Source: Bacteroidia bacterium (GTDB taxonomy: Bacteria; Bacteroidota; Bacteroidia; Bacteroidales; CAJPTX01). Taken from it: DNA of 64,000 bases. The position numbers and the translations under genes are program-made. This document shows positions 34,191-42,238 of this stretch, in pieces. The first letter of the stretch is position 1. Every line of letters starts with the position of its first letter. The DNA lies in assembly GCA_905373475.1 (NCBI GenBank), contig CAJPTC010000005.1:1-64000 (forward strand). Direction: 5' to 3'. The notes below the pieces were generated by a model. The model was not told where the DNA came from. It saw only the letters and a program-made list of their open reading frames with translations, and did no database searches.

Positions 34191-35205
34191 CTGTGTTACT
34201 CTTTGTTCGCTTCCGTACAAAAGTAAACAAGTAACACAATGCGAGGAATACGACGTAGAGGAGAATTTGCCCTTCGTGCGATAGGGTAGCGTATGCCAAT
34301 GCATCGGGGCGTGCCACACCCTCTACTGCGAGCCATAACACAACGGCTAGATGAAACGAACCGATGCCTCCTTGTGCTGGTATAATCATACCAAACGTGC
34401 CTACAACAAGGATTGCTAAACTCGCTGCTCCTCCCAATTGCGCTGTGGCTGGAAGCGCTAACGAAATGGTATAAGCCATGAGCCAGTAGCAGCCCCATAG
34501 CAAGAGAGTATAAACTACAAAAAGCCACTTTGACTTGAGCTTCACGATGCTTTGTATGCCATCCCATAGGGCAGCTTTTTTATCATTCCACCAACTTCGG
34601 AGGCGATTGCCGAAACGCCCAGAACGAAGCAGATAGAAAAGCAACAGGAATGCGAGAAAAACGCCCACAAAGAGTGCTAGCAATACAAATACCTTAGTAG
34701 ACGAAAATGAGGCGAAAAAGGGTGCAAAAACAGTCTTCCATAGAAAAGAACCAAAGCGATCGAAACTGACAATAACCGCCAATAGGGTTACTATAAGCGT
34801 GGATATAAGATCTATTAGACGTTCGGTTACGACAGTGCCGAGAGTGGTTGCCAATGGCAATTGTGTACGCTTGGCGACCAACGTGCAGCGTCCTACTTCG
34901 CCTGCGCGCGGAACGAGAAGGTTTACAAAATAGCCAAAGAGGAGACCGTAAAGCGCGTCAAAGAATGTCACCGTGCGGTGCTCTACATTCATAAGCTGTT
35001 GCCAGCGTACGGCGCGAACAAAAAAAGAAGCGGTACTAATGAGTACCGCTATGGTTATCCAGCCCACACTAGCACCTCGAAATGAGGCAAGGAAGCTGTC
35101 TAGCTCTACCTCTCGAAATGCCAAGTAGAGCAATAATACAGAGAAGGGGAGTACCAGCAATACCTTAACGGCAGGATGCTTGAGATATGCCCCGAGCTTT
35201 GCCAT
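34171..35205 (-). CDS. Flippase-like membrane protein (UPF0104 / lysyl-PG-synthase TM family)
   Basis: A 344-residue inner-membrane protein with about eight TM segments, of the family homologous to the membrane part of MprF/AglD. Typical are the N-terminal LVLPFSVLLLYLAFREVELD, FFVRAVRWQQL, FGYFVNLLVPRAGEVGRC (the conserved P-R-A-G-E) and PAQGGIGSFHLAVV near the C-terminus. Members are thought to flip lipids or glycolipids; no specific substrate can be given. It starts 11 nt after panD and overlaps radA by 20 nt. Confidence 0.85.
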   Translation of the reverse strand: MAKLGAYLKHPAVKVLLVLPFSVLLLYLAFREVELDSFLASFRGASVGWITIAVLISTASFFVRAVRWQQLMNVEHRTVTFFDALYGLLFGYFVNLLVPRAGEVGRCTLVAKRTQLPLATTLGTVVTERLIDLISTLIVTLLAVIVSFDRFGSFLWKTVFAPFFASFSSTKVFVLLALFVGVFLAFLLLFYLLRSGRFGNRLRSWWNDKKAALWDGIQSIVKLKSKWLFVVYTLLLWGCYWLMAYTISLALPATAQLGGAASLAILVVGTFGMIIPAQGGIGSFHLAVVLWLAVEGVARPDALAYATLSHEGQILLYVVFLALCYLFTFVRKRTKSNTDGQGKK

Positions 35206-35216
35206 AAGTGGCTGTA

Positions 35217-35570
35217 CTAAACGTTGAGCCTATTGGTTGCCGTATCTGGGAATATGATGGAGGGTTGAAATGTCTTTGCCTCCTCGAGTTCCATGATACC
35301 GTATGCTATGATAATTACAATGTCGTTTACGGCACATTTGCGTGCCGCTGGTCCGTTCAGGCAGATTACGCCCGAATTGCGTGCACCGCGTATCGTGTAC
35401 GTATCGAAACGTTCGCCATTGTTTACATTGACAATAGATACCCGCTCGCCCTCTAGAAGGTTTGCCGCCTCCATGAGTGCTTCGTCTATGGTAATACTCC
35501 CGATATAGTCCAGATTCGCCTCGGTAACGTGTACACGGTGAATCTTCGATTTAAGCATTTGTACTTGCAT
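35217..35570 (-). CDS. panD: Aspartate 1-decarboxylase
   Basis: A 117-residue proenzyme that makes beta-alanine from aspartate for pantothenate synthesis. The self-cleavage site is G24-S25 (LDYIGSITID), where Ser becomes the pyruvoyl group; K9 and Y58 (TYTI) positions of the family are present, as is the conserved GAAARK-like GPAARKC. The length and start match E. coli PanD. It follows panC by 73 nt on the same strand, so the two pantothenate genes are together. Confidence 0.96.
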   Translation of the reverse strand: MQVQMLKSKIHRVHVTEANLDYIGSITIDEALMEAANLLEGERVSIVNVNNGERFDTYTIRGARNSGVICLNGPAARKCAVNDIVIIIAYGIMELEEAKTFQPSIIFPDTATNRLNV

Positions 35571-35643
35571 ATTCTCTCCAATGCTTGCTAGTTCAAGAAG
35601 TGTGTAGTGCTTAGTACTAACGAAAAATGGTAAAAGGGTTAGG

Positions 35644-36480
35644 CTAGTAGCCTATATTGTCTATTAGGCGTACAGCGCCTGCTTGTACAGCGGTGAGGCA
35701 TCGTGTTTGGTTTGGGCGGAATTCGGAGAGTGGTTCTAGTGTGTTGGCATCTGCAAATTCCAAATACTCTACGTGAAGCGGCGTGTGCGCTTCTATCTGC
35801 TGTATTGCCCAGTTACGCACCTCGGAAAGCGGTTGCGTCTTCAAGGGTTCGCCCAGCTGGCTCAGTGTAGCATAGATAGCAGGTGCTTCGCGACGACTCT
35901 CGGAGTCTAGCAACTGGTTACGCGAACTCATTGCCAAACCATCCGCCTCGCGAACGATAGGGCAAGGTACAATTTCAATCTGCATGTTCAGCTGGCGCAC
36001 GAGGTCGCGAATGATGAGCATCTGTTGGTAATCCTTCTCGCCAAAATAGGCACGTGTGGGTTGTACCAGTTCAAAGAGTTTGCTTACAATTTGCCCTACG
36101 CCATTGAAGTGCCCAGGTCTGTGAGCGCCTTCCAAAACTTTGTCTAGGTTGCCAAAAGTAAATTGGCGAGTATCGGGGGTGGGGTAAATCTCTTTTTCGC
36201 TGGGGGCAAAGAAAATAGTAGCTCCAATGCTCTCAACCAGTTTTCCGTCGCTCATCAGGTCGCGCGGGTAGGTTCTAAAATCGTTCGGGTTATTGAATTG
36301 CGTGGGGTTCACAAAGTCGCTCACTACTACTACATCGTTTTCCTCAAGCGCCCGCTTGATGAGCGATACATGCCCCGCGTGGAGTGCCCCCATGGTGGGT
36401 ACTAAGCCTATGGTATGCGACAGAACACGATACGCCTCCAACAGATTCCGTAATTCTTCACACGTCTCGACTTGTTGCAT
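35644..36480 (-). CDS. panC: Pantothenate synthetase
   Basis: A 278-residue cytoplasmic ligase that joins pantoate and beta-alanine with ATP. Marks are LVPTMGALHAGHVSLI (HIGH-like motif), NPTQFNNPNDF, EGAHRPGHFNGVGQIVSKLF, FGEKDYQQ and the KMSKS-like MSSRNQLL. It heads the panC-panD-flippase-radA row. PanB is not in the window. Confidence 0.96.
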   Translation of the reverse strand: MQQVETCEELRNLLEAYRVLSHTIGLVPTMGALHAGHVSLIKRALEENDVVVVSDFVNPTQFNNPNDFRTYPRDLMSDGKLVESIGATIFFAPSEKEIYPTPDTRQFTFGNLDKVLEGAHRPGHFNGVGQIVSKLFELVQPTRAYFGEKDYQQMLIIRDLVRQLNMQIEIVPCPIVREADGLAMSSRNQLLDSESRREAPAIYATLSQLGEPLKTQPLSEVRNWAIQQIEAHTPLHVEYLEFADANTLEPLSEFRPNQTRCLTAVQAGAVRLIDNIGY

Positions 36481-36570
36481 TTTTCTTTATGTCTTCTTTC
36501 AGTATTGTTTCAAACATATCCTGTGCCAGATCGTACGATCTGCGCATCCGTGCAGTTGCACTATAACGAA

Positions 36571-37038
36571 CTAGTTGTTTTGTCTGCGGTAACGTTGTAA
36601 CTCGCGGTCGCTATCGCGCTTTTTAAGCGTTTCGCGTTTGTCGTGCTGCTGTTTGCCTCGTGCTAAGGCGATAACCAATTTTGCATACCCCCGCGCATTG
36701 ATGAAAAGCCGAACAGCAACAATGGTGTTCCCCTTAGCATTAACGCCCCGTTGTAGCTTTAGGAGCTCACGCGCGTTGAGTAGCAGTTTGCGGTCGCGTC
36801 GCACTTCGTGGTTATAGAAAGTACCGAAATGATATTCGGGGATGTGTAGATTACGCACCCACAGCTCGCCGTTGATGAAAAGGCAATAGGCATCTACGAG
36901 GCTCGCGTGCCCTTCGCGCAGCGACTTAATCTCAGTGCCCGTAAGCACCATGCCAGCTGTGTAGGTGTCGATAAACTCGTACTGAAAACTCGCCTTCCGA
37001 TTTTTGGCTATCAACCGTTCTGCCATAGTCTGTACCAC
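36571..37038 (-). CDS. smpB: SsrA-binding protein SmpB
   Basis: A 155-residue protein that carries tmRNA to stalled ribosomes. It has the conserved RKASFQYEFIDTYTAGMVL, GTEIKSLREGHASLVDAYC, the HIPEYHFG segment and the basic C-terminal tail (ALARGKQQHDKRETLKKRD) that enters the mRNA channel. ATG 37038 gives MVQTMAERL; ATG 37026 (MAERL) is equally plausible. It is 90 nt upstream of panC. A -7 element lies at 37064-37057. Confidence 0.95.
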   Translation of the reverse strand: MVQTMAERLIAKNRKASFQYEFIDTYTAGMVLTGTEIKSLREGHASLVDAYCLFINGELWVRNLHIPEYHFGTFYNHEVRRDRKLLLNARELLKLQRGVNAKGNTIVAVRLFINARGYAKLVIALARGKQQHDKRETLKKRDSDRELQRYRRQNN

Positions 37039-37056
37039 CAGCCCCTATTTAGAGCG

Positions 37057-37064
37057 CAAAGGTA
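37057..37064 (-). promoter_or_regulatory. Promoter -7 element of smpB
   Basis: TACCTTTG on the minus strand, about 19 nt before the upstream start codon of smpB. It divides the minus-strand housekeeping row from the plus-strand hip locus. Confidence 0.5.
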
Positions 37065-37148
37065 AGCATAATTGTAAGTGATCGGCGTGTATGCCGCATA
37101 ACCCAACAAACTAACGTTTATAACTTGGGCTTATACTGCGAATTATTG

Positions 37149-37245
37149 TACCCTAAAAGGTATAATAGTATCTAAGAAAGTTCCTTTATACCCTTTCTGA
37201 TATAACACTAGATTTATTTGTTAGTTTTGTACCCGAGGTGGTATA
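37149..37245. promoter_or_regulatory. hip promoter with three operator-like palindromes
   Basis: TACC-N6-GGTA occurs at 37149-37162 and 37230-37243, both preceded by TTG and continued as GGTATAATAG. A third, TATACC-N6-GATATA at 37187-37204, differs from the palindrome TATACC-N6-GGTATA at one base. A -7 element TAGTTTTG (37222-37229) directly precedes the last palindrome, so a protein bound there would cover the transcription start. The start codon of hipB follows at 37252. HipB dimers are the likely ligand. Confidence 0.65.
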
Positions 37246-37251
37246 ATAGCG

Positions 37252-37464
37252 ATGCCTATGAATAGTCTGTCGGCTACAGTAAAGATGTTGCGGAAGCAGT
37301 ACAATCTGACGCAAGAAGAGCTCTCCTTGAAGTCGGGGGTTGGGTTGCGTTTCGTTCGCGACCTTGAACAAGGTAAGGAGACCTTGCGCCTCGATAAAGT
37401 GAACCAACTCCTTGACTTTTTTAATTACGAAATGGTTGCCACGCCCAAAACAACGAACCGATGA
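37252..37464 (+). CDS. hipB: HipB-type antitoxin/repressor
   Basis: A 70-residue XRE-type helix-turn-helix protein (LRKQYNLTQEELSLKSGVGL, then RFVRDLEQGKETLRLDKVNQL), the usual form of the DNA-binding partner in Hip modules. It probably represses the locus through the three palindromes upstream. Its stop overlaps the start of the next gene by 4 nt (ATGA), so translation is coupled. ATG 37258 is a possible alternative start. Confidence 0.85.
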   Translation: MPMNSLSATVKMLRKQYNLTQEELSLKSGVGLRFVRDLEQGKETLRLDKVNQLLDFFNYEMVATPKTTNR

Positions 37465-37793
37465 GGCAAGCCAAAATATTCTACAAAGAGCAGTTGGCGG
37501 GTATTCTGACGGAGAACGATGCGGGGTATGAGTTCCGCTACCTGCCAGGGTATCTCAGTTTAGAAACAGCAAAACCTGTAAGTCTGACATTACCGCTGCG
37601 CAAGGAAGCCTACGTAAGCGGAGTGTTGTTCCCATTCTTTGATGGTTTGATTCCCGAAGGATGGTTGCTTGATGTGGCATTGCGGAATACAGACATCAGC
37701 GCCCTAGACCGTATGTCTTTGTTGTTGGCTTGTTGCAAAGATTGTGTCGGGGCGGTGAGTGTTGTTGCGGAAAATGGAGAAAACCATGGCTAA
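37461..37793 (+). CDS. hipS: HipS-like protein (separate HipA N-terminal domain)
   Basis: A 110-residue protein equal to the HipA N-subdomain 1 found at the front of HipA kinases: AKIFYKEQLAGILTEN, YEFRYLPGYL, PVSLTLPLRKEAY and LFPFFDGLIPEGWLLD. Here it is a separate gene, as in the HipBST system of enteropathogenic E. coli, where HipS and not HipB neutralises the kinase. It overlaps hipB by 4 nt and the kinase gene by 8 nt. The antitoxin role is inferred from that precedent. Confidence 0.82.
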   Translation: MRQAKIFYKEQLAGILTENDAGYEFRYLPGYLSLETAKPVSLTLPLRKEAYVSGVLFPFFDGLIPEGWLLDVALRNTDISALDRMSLLLACCKDCVGAVSVVAENGENHG

Positions 37794-38724
37794 CTGTTTA
37801 CATTGCTATCGCCCGCTTCTAAAGGGGGAACAGGATATGCATCCTGCTTGTTGTAAGAAGTTTTTCGGAACGACAACGTTGCCTGTTCTAGATTATACGA
37901 CGAAGCACCTAGACCAGTTGGCGCTGCAAATAATTCAAGACCAAACCTCGTTGACGGGTGTGCAGCCGAAGCTATCCTTGCATTTGGAGGCTCATGAAGG
38001 GAGTAAACGCCTGACCATCGTCGGTTTTTGGGGTAATTATATCTGTAAACCGCAAACCGAGCAATATGAGATGATGCCTGAGGTAGAGGATTTGACCATG
38101 CACCTTGCAGAAGTGGCGCGTATTGAAGTAGTTCCCCATACTTTGATGCGCATGGCAGATGATACGCTTTGCTATCTTACGCGCCGAGTTGACAGAACGC
38201 CCACAGGTGAGAAGATCGCGATGGAGGATATGTGCCAACTGACGGAAAGAAAAACGGAGGATAAGTACAAGAGTAGTTATGAGCGAATTGGCAAGGCGAT
38301 TCTGAACTATTCGTCTTTACCCAAAATGGATGTTACCAATTTCTTTGAATTGGTGCTCTTCTCTTGGTTGGTGGGGAACAACGACATGCACTTGAAAAAC
38401 TTCTCTTTGTATGAGACAGCTACTGGGATGCGTTTGACGCCCGCTTACGACTTGTTGAATGCTGTTATCATCAATCCGAAAGACGCAGAAGAACTTGCCC
38501 TCACCTTGAACGGGCGAAAAAGAAAGCTACAAAGGGAAGATTTTGTTGAATTGGCAGCCACGCTGGGAATTGAGAGAGTAGTTGTAGAACGACTAATAAA
38601 CAGGTACCGTGGACTATTGCCTAGGTTTGAGCCTGTTATTCAGAACTCTTTTCTCGGTGCTGATTTAAAAGAAAAATACAGTGCCTTGTTGCAGGAGCGG
38701 CTTGGAAGAATTTTTACACCATGA
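37786..38724 (+). CDS. hipT: HipT-like serine/threonine kinase toxin
   Basis: A 312-residue HipA-C-type kinase lacking the N-terminal subdomain. It starts with a Cys-rich segment usual in Bacteroidetes members (CLHCYRPLLKGE, HPACCKKFFG). It has the P-loop-like TSLTGVQPKLSL, catalytic GNNDMHLKNFSL (Asp and Asn) and metal-binding YDLLNA. The T-S-L-T-G-V-Q segment is where E. coli HipT carries its two regulatory phosphoserines (S-I-S). HipA/HipT kinases inactivate aminoacyl-tRNA synthetases; the target here is unknown. ATG 37786 is chosen over 37759 because it precedes the family start and gives an 8-nt overlap with hipS. Confidence 0.85.
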   Translation: MANCLHCYRPLLKGEQDMHPACCKKFFGTTTLPVLDYTTKHLDQLALQIIQDQTSLTGVQPKLSLHLEAHEGSKRLTIVGFWGNYICKPQTEQYEMMPEVEDLTMHLAEVARIEVVPHTLMRMADDTLCYLTRRVDRTPTGEKIAMEDMCQLTERKTEDKYKSSYERIGKAILNYSSLPKMDVTNFFELVLFSWLVGNNDMHLKNFSLYETATGMRLTPAYDLLNAVIINPKDAEELALTLNGRKRKLQREDFVELAATLGIERVVVERLINRYRGLLPRFEPVIQNSFLGADLKEKYSALLQERLGRIFTP

Positions 38725-38795
38725 CCACAAAATACGCATCGCGCATTTCTTTACGGCTTACCAAAGGTTGAAAATCATACTGGACTTAACCATAC

Positions 38796-38815
38796 GAATG
38801 CATTGAAAATCAATG
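38796..38815. repeat. 20-bp repeat copy (also at 49201)
   Basis: GAATGCATTGAAAATCAATG, 19 of 20 bases identical to 49201-49220. It contains the inverted repeat CATTGA/TCAATG and overlaps the cmk stop codon. It could form a small hairpin between the convergent hipT and cmk genes. Confidence 0.45.
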
Positions 38816-39502
38816 CTGTTGCAAACGCTCTTGTATAATGGGTAAAATCCACTCCATTTGTTGCGCGGGTGTCATTTCCGAATTGTCCAGCTCTATGGCG
38901 TCAGGAGCTTTGCGCATAGGGTCGCATGCACGTGTCTGATCGATTTGGTCGCGCTGCCTCAAGTTGCCTAGCACCTCTTCGTAAGTAGCGGCTATTCCTT
39001 TTGCTTTTAGTTCATCAAAGCGACGCTGTGCCCGAACAGTATCGCTTGCTACCATAAAAATTTTCAATTCTGCGTTTGGGAAGACGGTCTGCCCTATATC
39101 GCGCCCATCCATTACGACGCCTCCCTCGCACCCTAAAACGCGTTGCTGTGCCACCATGGCCCGCCGCACTGCAGGCAGAGCTGCTACTGGGCTTACTAGT
39201 GAACTAACGGCGCTACCACGTATTTCGTCGCCAAGTGGCTCGCCATCAAGTGTTACTACGGGCGCTTTACCCTCCTCACACACAAAGGATACTGTATGCT
39301 TCGATAGGAAGGACTCAATTTCGGTTTCCGATAATTGTTCGGGGGTCTGTATCCCTGCCCGTAAAAAAGCGAGGGTTACGGCACGATACATAGCGCCCGT
39401 ATCTACGTAGATATAACCTAGCTCTTGTGCCAGCGCCTTAGCAAAAGTGCTTTTGCCACAAGACGAGAGACCATCTATGGCTATTGTGAGTCCGCGTTTC
39501 AT
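38810..39502 (-). CDS. cmk: Cytidylate kinase
   Basis: A 230-residue nucleoside monophosphate kinase that phosphorylates CMP and dCMP. It has the P-loop IDGLSSCGKST, the substrate region YVDTGAMYRAVTL, VVMDGRDIGQTVFPNAELKIF and the lid RDQIDQTRACDPM. It follows porQ by 72 nt on the same strand; cmk beside porQ is also the order I recall in P. gingivalis, which supports the taxonomic reading. Confidence 0.95.
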   Translation of the reverse strand: MKRGLTIAIDGLSSCGKSTFAKALAQELGYIYVDTGAMYRAVTLAFLRAGIQTPEQLSETEIESFLSKHTVSFVCEEGKAPVVTLDGEPLGDEIRGSAVSSLVSPVAALPAVRRAMVAQQRVLGCEGGVVMDGRDIGQTVFPNAELKIFMVASDTVRAQRRFDELKAKGIAATYEEVLGNLRQRDQIDQTRACDPMRKAPDAIELDNSEMTPAQQMEWILPIIQERLQQH

Positions 39503-39574
39503 TCTCGAAAATGGTATAATCCTCCAGAGATACTTTTGTGGTATGTCTCAAACACCGAAGTAAAGATCGCAATT

Positions 39575-40699
39575 TTATTCTTCTTCGTCCTCTTCCATAA
39601 GTTCCTGAGCGGGAGCTTCCACCCTTAAGCTCGGAGTATAAGGGCGCATTGCTGCATCGCGACCGCCGCTGAAATAGAATGCTACTGAGAGGTGATTGCT
39701 TGCACCACTAGTGTGGTACACGGCACGGCTAAAACGCAACGCTAAGCGGCGAACCTGTATACCAAATCCCCATGCAAAACCTTCGAGCGAATACTGCGCG
39801 GGCGTAATCATTGCCATGCGCCGCCCATGGTTATAGCTAGCCTGTACAAAGAAGTAGCGTGATGGGTGGAATTCAATGCCTACAATAGGGTGTGCAAGTA
39901 GTTCTGTGCTGACTTCTTGCCACGTGGAAGGCTTTTCGTTCGGGTCTGTACCCTTTGCCAGAGCGGAACTATAGGCAGATTCGCGTATAAAACGCCGTTG
40001 CCAGTTCTGAAGATGCTGTAGTGTAAAAACAAACACCAAAGGCGCATAGCGCATTCGTATTTTGGCGCCTGCTAAGAGTTCAAAAGGCGCGTCTTCGTGA
40101 CGTCCCGAGTAGGTTTTTAGCGTCCCGCCGATGTTCTGCGCTACGAGTCCTGCCGAGACCAGCCCCTCGCTATCGGAGTAGCCTATGGCCAGATCGCAGG
40201 CTAAACCAAACGACCAATAGCGTTCCAGACTCGAATACAGAGGGACAAGACTTGCACCAACACTCCAGCCTTTGGGTAAAAGATAGGAGGCGTGGAGACC
40301 CAGTGCCATCTCGTAGGCCGCAAAACGTCCGTCTTCGTAGCCACGTTCATCGCGTCGTACAAAGTCTCCGTACCACATCTGGCGGAGGTGAGCACCAACA
40401 GTAAGGGTGCTATCTATTGCGTAGAAGTAGGAGGCGTAACTGTATTTCACATCTGCAAAAAAGAGGCTACCGCTTACCTCTAGGGCATTGTGTAGACGCG
40501 CATGGGCAAAAGCCGGATTGGCTACACTTAGCGAGAGGTCTTTCTCGCCGCCGTACCCTGGCACTTTACCTCCCAGTGCTGCAATACGCGGAGAAACGGG
40601 TAATTGTAAATAAGCGTAGGTAGATTCGCCGCCTCGTTGTGCCCATACAAATGTGGTAGCGAACAGGAAGGCCAACAAAGAGAATAAACGGCGCTTCAT
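39575..40699 (-). CDS. porQ: Type IX secretion system protein PorQ
   Basis: A 374-residue outer-membrane protein with a signal peptide (1-20, ending FVWAQ) and a beta-barrel of the PorV/PorQ kind: YAYLQLPVSPRIAALGG at the start, SVANPAF and the repeated amphipathic strands (ASYFYAIDSTLTVGAHL, WSFGLACDLAIGY). PorQ works with the PorU-PorZ-PorV attachment complex that cleaves T9SS sorting domains and links cargo to lipopolysaccharide. Two candidate cargo proteins are encoded in this window. The acidic C-terminus (MEEDEEE) is unusual. Confidence 0.85.
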   Translation of the reverse strand: MKRRLFSLLAFLFATTFVWAQRGGESTYAYLQLPVSPRIAALGGKVPGYGGEKDLSLSVANPAFAHARLHNALEVSGSLFFADVKYSYASYFYAIDSTLTVGAHLRQMWYGDFVRRDERGYEDGRFAAYEMALGLHASYLLPKGWSVGASLVPLYSSLERYWSFGLACDLAIGYSDSEGLVSAGLVAQNIGGTLKTYSGRHEDAPFELLAGAKIRMRYAPLVFVFTLQHLQNWQRRFIRESAYSSALAKGTDPNEKPSTWQEVSTELLAHPIVGIEFHPSRYFFVQASYNHGRRMAMITPAQYSLEGFAWGFGIQVRRLALRFSRAVYHTSGASNHLSVAFYFSGGRDAAMRPYTPSLRVEAPAQELMEEDEEE

Positions 40700-40729
40700 G
40701 AGGTTTACAACTGCACGATATTTACCCTT

Positions 40730-41197
40730 TTATTCCTTAACACGCACAGCGAGCATAGCGCCGTCACAGTACTGCACATCGCCGATACGAACCCCGAGCT
40801 CGAGGTTTACCTTGCGTCCCTCTATGTTGGTGCAGCGCGCAAAGAGTTCAAGTTCTTGCCCCATGGGCGTAGGTTTACGATAGTTTACCGTGAGCGAAGC
40901 TGTAACACAACGCAGGAGCGGTTCTACACCGAGCTGAAACCCTTGTGCAACGTGGTAAAATGCAGCAGCTGCGGCAGTGCCATGGCAATCGAGAATAGCG
41001 GCAAGAAGCCCTCCGTACAGATTTTCAGGCACACCTCCCGTATATTCGGGACGCGGCGTATAATGCGCCAACACTTCTGCGCCGTGCCAATAACTTTTTA
41101 TGTGCCACCCCTGTTCGTTGTCAGGACCACAACCAAAGCAGTGGCGATAAGGCGCAGCATATAGATCCTGAATTGCAATTTCTTTGAAATTTGCCAT
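40730..41197 (-). CDS. Hotdog-fold (PaaI-type) acyl-CoA thioesterase
   Basis: A 155-residue protein from ATG 41197, chosen for its GGGGAAAG ribosome-binding sequence; the open frame runs to 41266. The central helix segment NLYGGLLAAILDCHGTAAAA with the preceding YTGGVPE, and the strands SLTVNYRKPTPMGQELELFA, are those of the PaaI/YbgC hotdog thioesterases. The early CFGCGPDN is common in this branch. It hydrolyses an acyl-CoA of unknown kind. It is 30 nt upstream of porQ, so they share a transcript. Confidence 0.8.
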   Translation of the reverse strand: MANFKEIAIQDLYAAPYRHCFGCGPDNEQGWHIKSYWHGAEVLAHYTPRPEYTGGVPENLYGGLLAAILDCHGTAAAAAFYHVAQGFQLGVEPLLRCVTASLTVNYRKPTPMGQELELFARCTNIEGRKVNLELGVRIGDVQYCDGAMLAVRVKE

Positions 41198-41246
41198 CTT
41201 TCCCCTTTGTACTCGAACGTTGCACGCATGCAAACAACATCTTTGG

Positions 41247-41254
41247 CAAAAGTA
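41247..41254 (-). promoter_or_regulatory. Promoter -7 element of the thioesterase-porQ row
   Basis: TACTTTTG on the minus strand, 50 nt before the chosen thioesterase start, matches TAnnTTTG. Confidence 0.45.
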
Positions 41255-41369
41255 CGAAAAGCACACGAGTGCATTGGGCGATTGTTGTGACCGAGATTTT
41301 CAGAGCATGTGTAGCTTTTCCGCATTCGTCGCGGTTTCTCATGTATTGTAAATTATCATTACCTTTGTG

Positions 41370-41377
41370 GGTGTTTT
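41370..41377 (+). promoter_or_regulatory. Promoter -7 element of the rpmB operon
   Basis: TACCTTTG, with a TATTG -33-like element ending 21 nt upstream (41344-41348). The start codon of rpmB is 24 nt downstream. Confidence 0.55.
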
Positions 41378-41400
41378 GGGTAAAATAGAGCAGAAGTAGG

Positions 41401-41643
41401 ATGTCTAAAGTATGTCAGATAACGGGGCGTCGCGTGCAGATTGGTAACAATGTATCGCATTCTAAGCGTCGTACCCGTCGTACATTTGAGCCGAATTTAC
41501 GCATGAAGCGTTTCTATCTTGCAGAGGAAAAACGTTGGATTCGTCTGAAGATCTCGGCGGCTGGAATACGAGAAATTGAAAAGAATGGTCTGCAAGCTAC
41601 CTTGTTGAAGGCAAAGAAAGCAGGCTTTTTGTTGAAATACTAA
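41401..41643 (+). CDS. rpmB: 50S ribosomal protein L28
   Basis: An 80-residue basic protein with the family start KVCQITGRRVQIGNNVSHS, then RRTRRTFEPNL and the VSAAGIR-like ISAAGIREIEK. It heads the three-gene row rpmB-rpmG-DUF4295 typical of Bacteroidetes. Confidence 0.96.
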   Translation: MSKVCQITGRRVQIGNNVSHSKRRTRRTFEPNLRMKRFYLAEEKRWIRLKISAAGIREIEKNGLQATLLKAKKAGFLLKY

Positions 41644-41670
41644 GGTAGGCGCAGGGAGCAAGGGAATAAG

Positions 41671-41859
41671 ATGGCAAAGAAGTCGAAGGAAGCGCGTGTG
41701 CAAGTAATTCTTGAGTGTACCGAGCACAAGGCGTCTGGTATGCCAGGCACGTCGCGCTACATCACCACCAAGAACAGAAAGAATACTCCAGATCGTCTGG
41801 AGCGTCGGAAATACAATCCGATTCTGAAGCGCGTTACAGTGCATCGTGAAATCAAGTAG
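41671..41859 (+). CDS. rpmG: 50S ribosomal protein L33
   Basis: A 62-residue basic protein (ILECTEHKASGMPGTSRYIT, NRKNTPDRLERRKYNP). It has a single cysteine, so it is the zinc-free form. It lies 27 nt after rpmB and 12 nt before the DUF4295 gene. Confidence 0.96.
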   Translation: MAKKSKEARVQVILECTEHKASGMPGTSRYITTKNRKNTPDRLERRKYNPILKRVTVHREIK

Positions 41860-41871
41860 TGAGAACAAGAG

Positions 41872-42030
41872 ATGGCAAAGAAAGCAGTGGCATCCTTGCA
41901 GAAGGGTGAGGGTCGTACAAAGACCAAATGCATAAAGATGGAGCGCTCTGCCAAAACAGGTGCGTTCGTCTTCAAAGAAGAAATGGTTGACAACACAGAA
42001 GTGAAGAACTTCTTTAGCAACAAGAAGTAA
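41872..42030 (+). CDS. DUF4295 small basic protein
   Basis: A 52-residue Lys-rich protein (MAKKAVASLQKGEGRT, IKMERSAKTGAFVFKEEMV) of the DUF4295 family, which in Bacteroidetes nearly always follows rpmB-rpmG and may be a ribosome-associated protein. Its role is not known. It ends before a terminator at 42079. Confidence 0.88.
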   Translation: MAKKAVASLQKGEGRTKTKCIKMERSAKTGAFVFKEEMVDNTEVKNFFSNKK

Positions 42031-42078
42031 TACGCTTTTTGTGGCTATTGCACAATAGGAAGTAGAAATTACGAGGAG

Positions 42079-42109
42079 ACCGAGTGTCCGTTCAGGATGC
42101 TCGGTTTTT
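42079..42109 (+). terminator. Rho-independent terminator
   Basis: An 11-bp stem with two G-U pairs, ACCGAGTGTCC (42079-42089) and GGATGCTCGGT (42095-42105), has a 5-nt loop and a T-run. It ends the rpmB operon. Confidence 0.85.
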
Positions 42110-42238
42110 CTATACCTATTCGTGCGTAATGCCGATCACTGTGTGCCATCTGTAGATTGTAAGTCACATAATTTCATTATTACGTTATATCTTAGTACTG
42201 TTGGCGATATGTGTTGCCTTCAATAAACCACTATAGCC

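Noticed and set aside
34191..34319. 43-codon N-terminal extension of RadA
   Set aside because: It is a shadow of the flippase-like gene; RadA proteins begin at the zinc finger.
37141..37245. CRISPR-like or IS-like repeats upstream of hipB
   Set aside because: The repeats are short palindromes with constant N6 cores at a promoter, which fit operators; no spacers or transposase.
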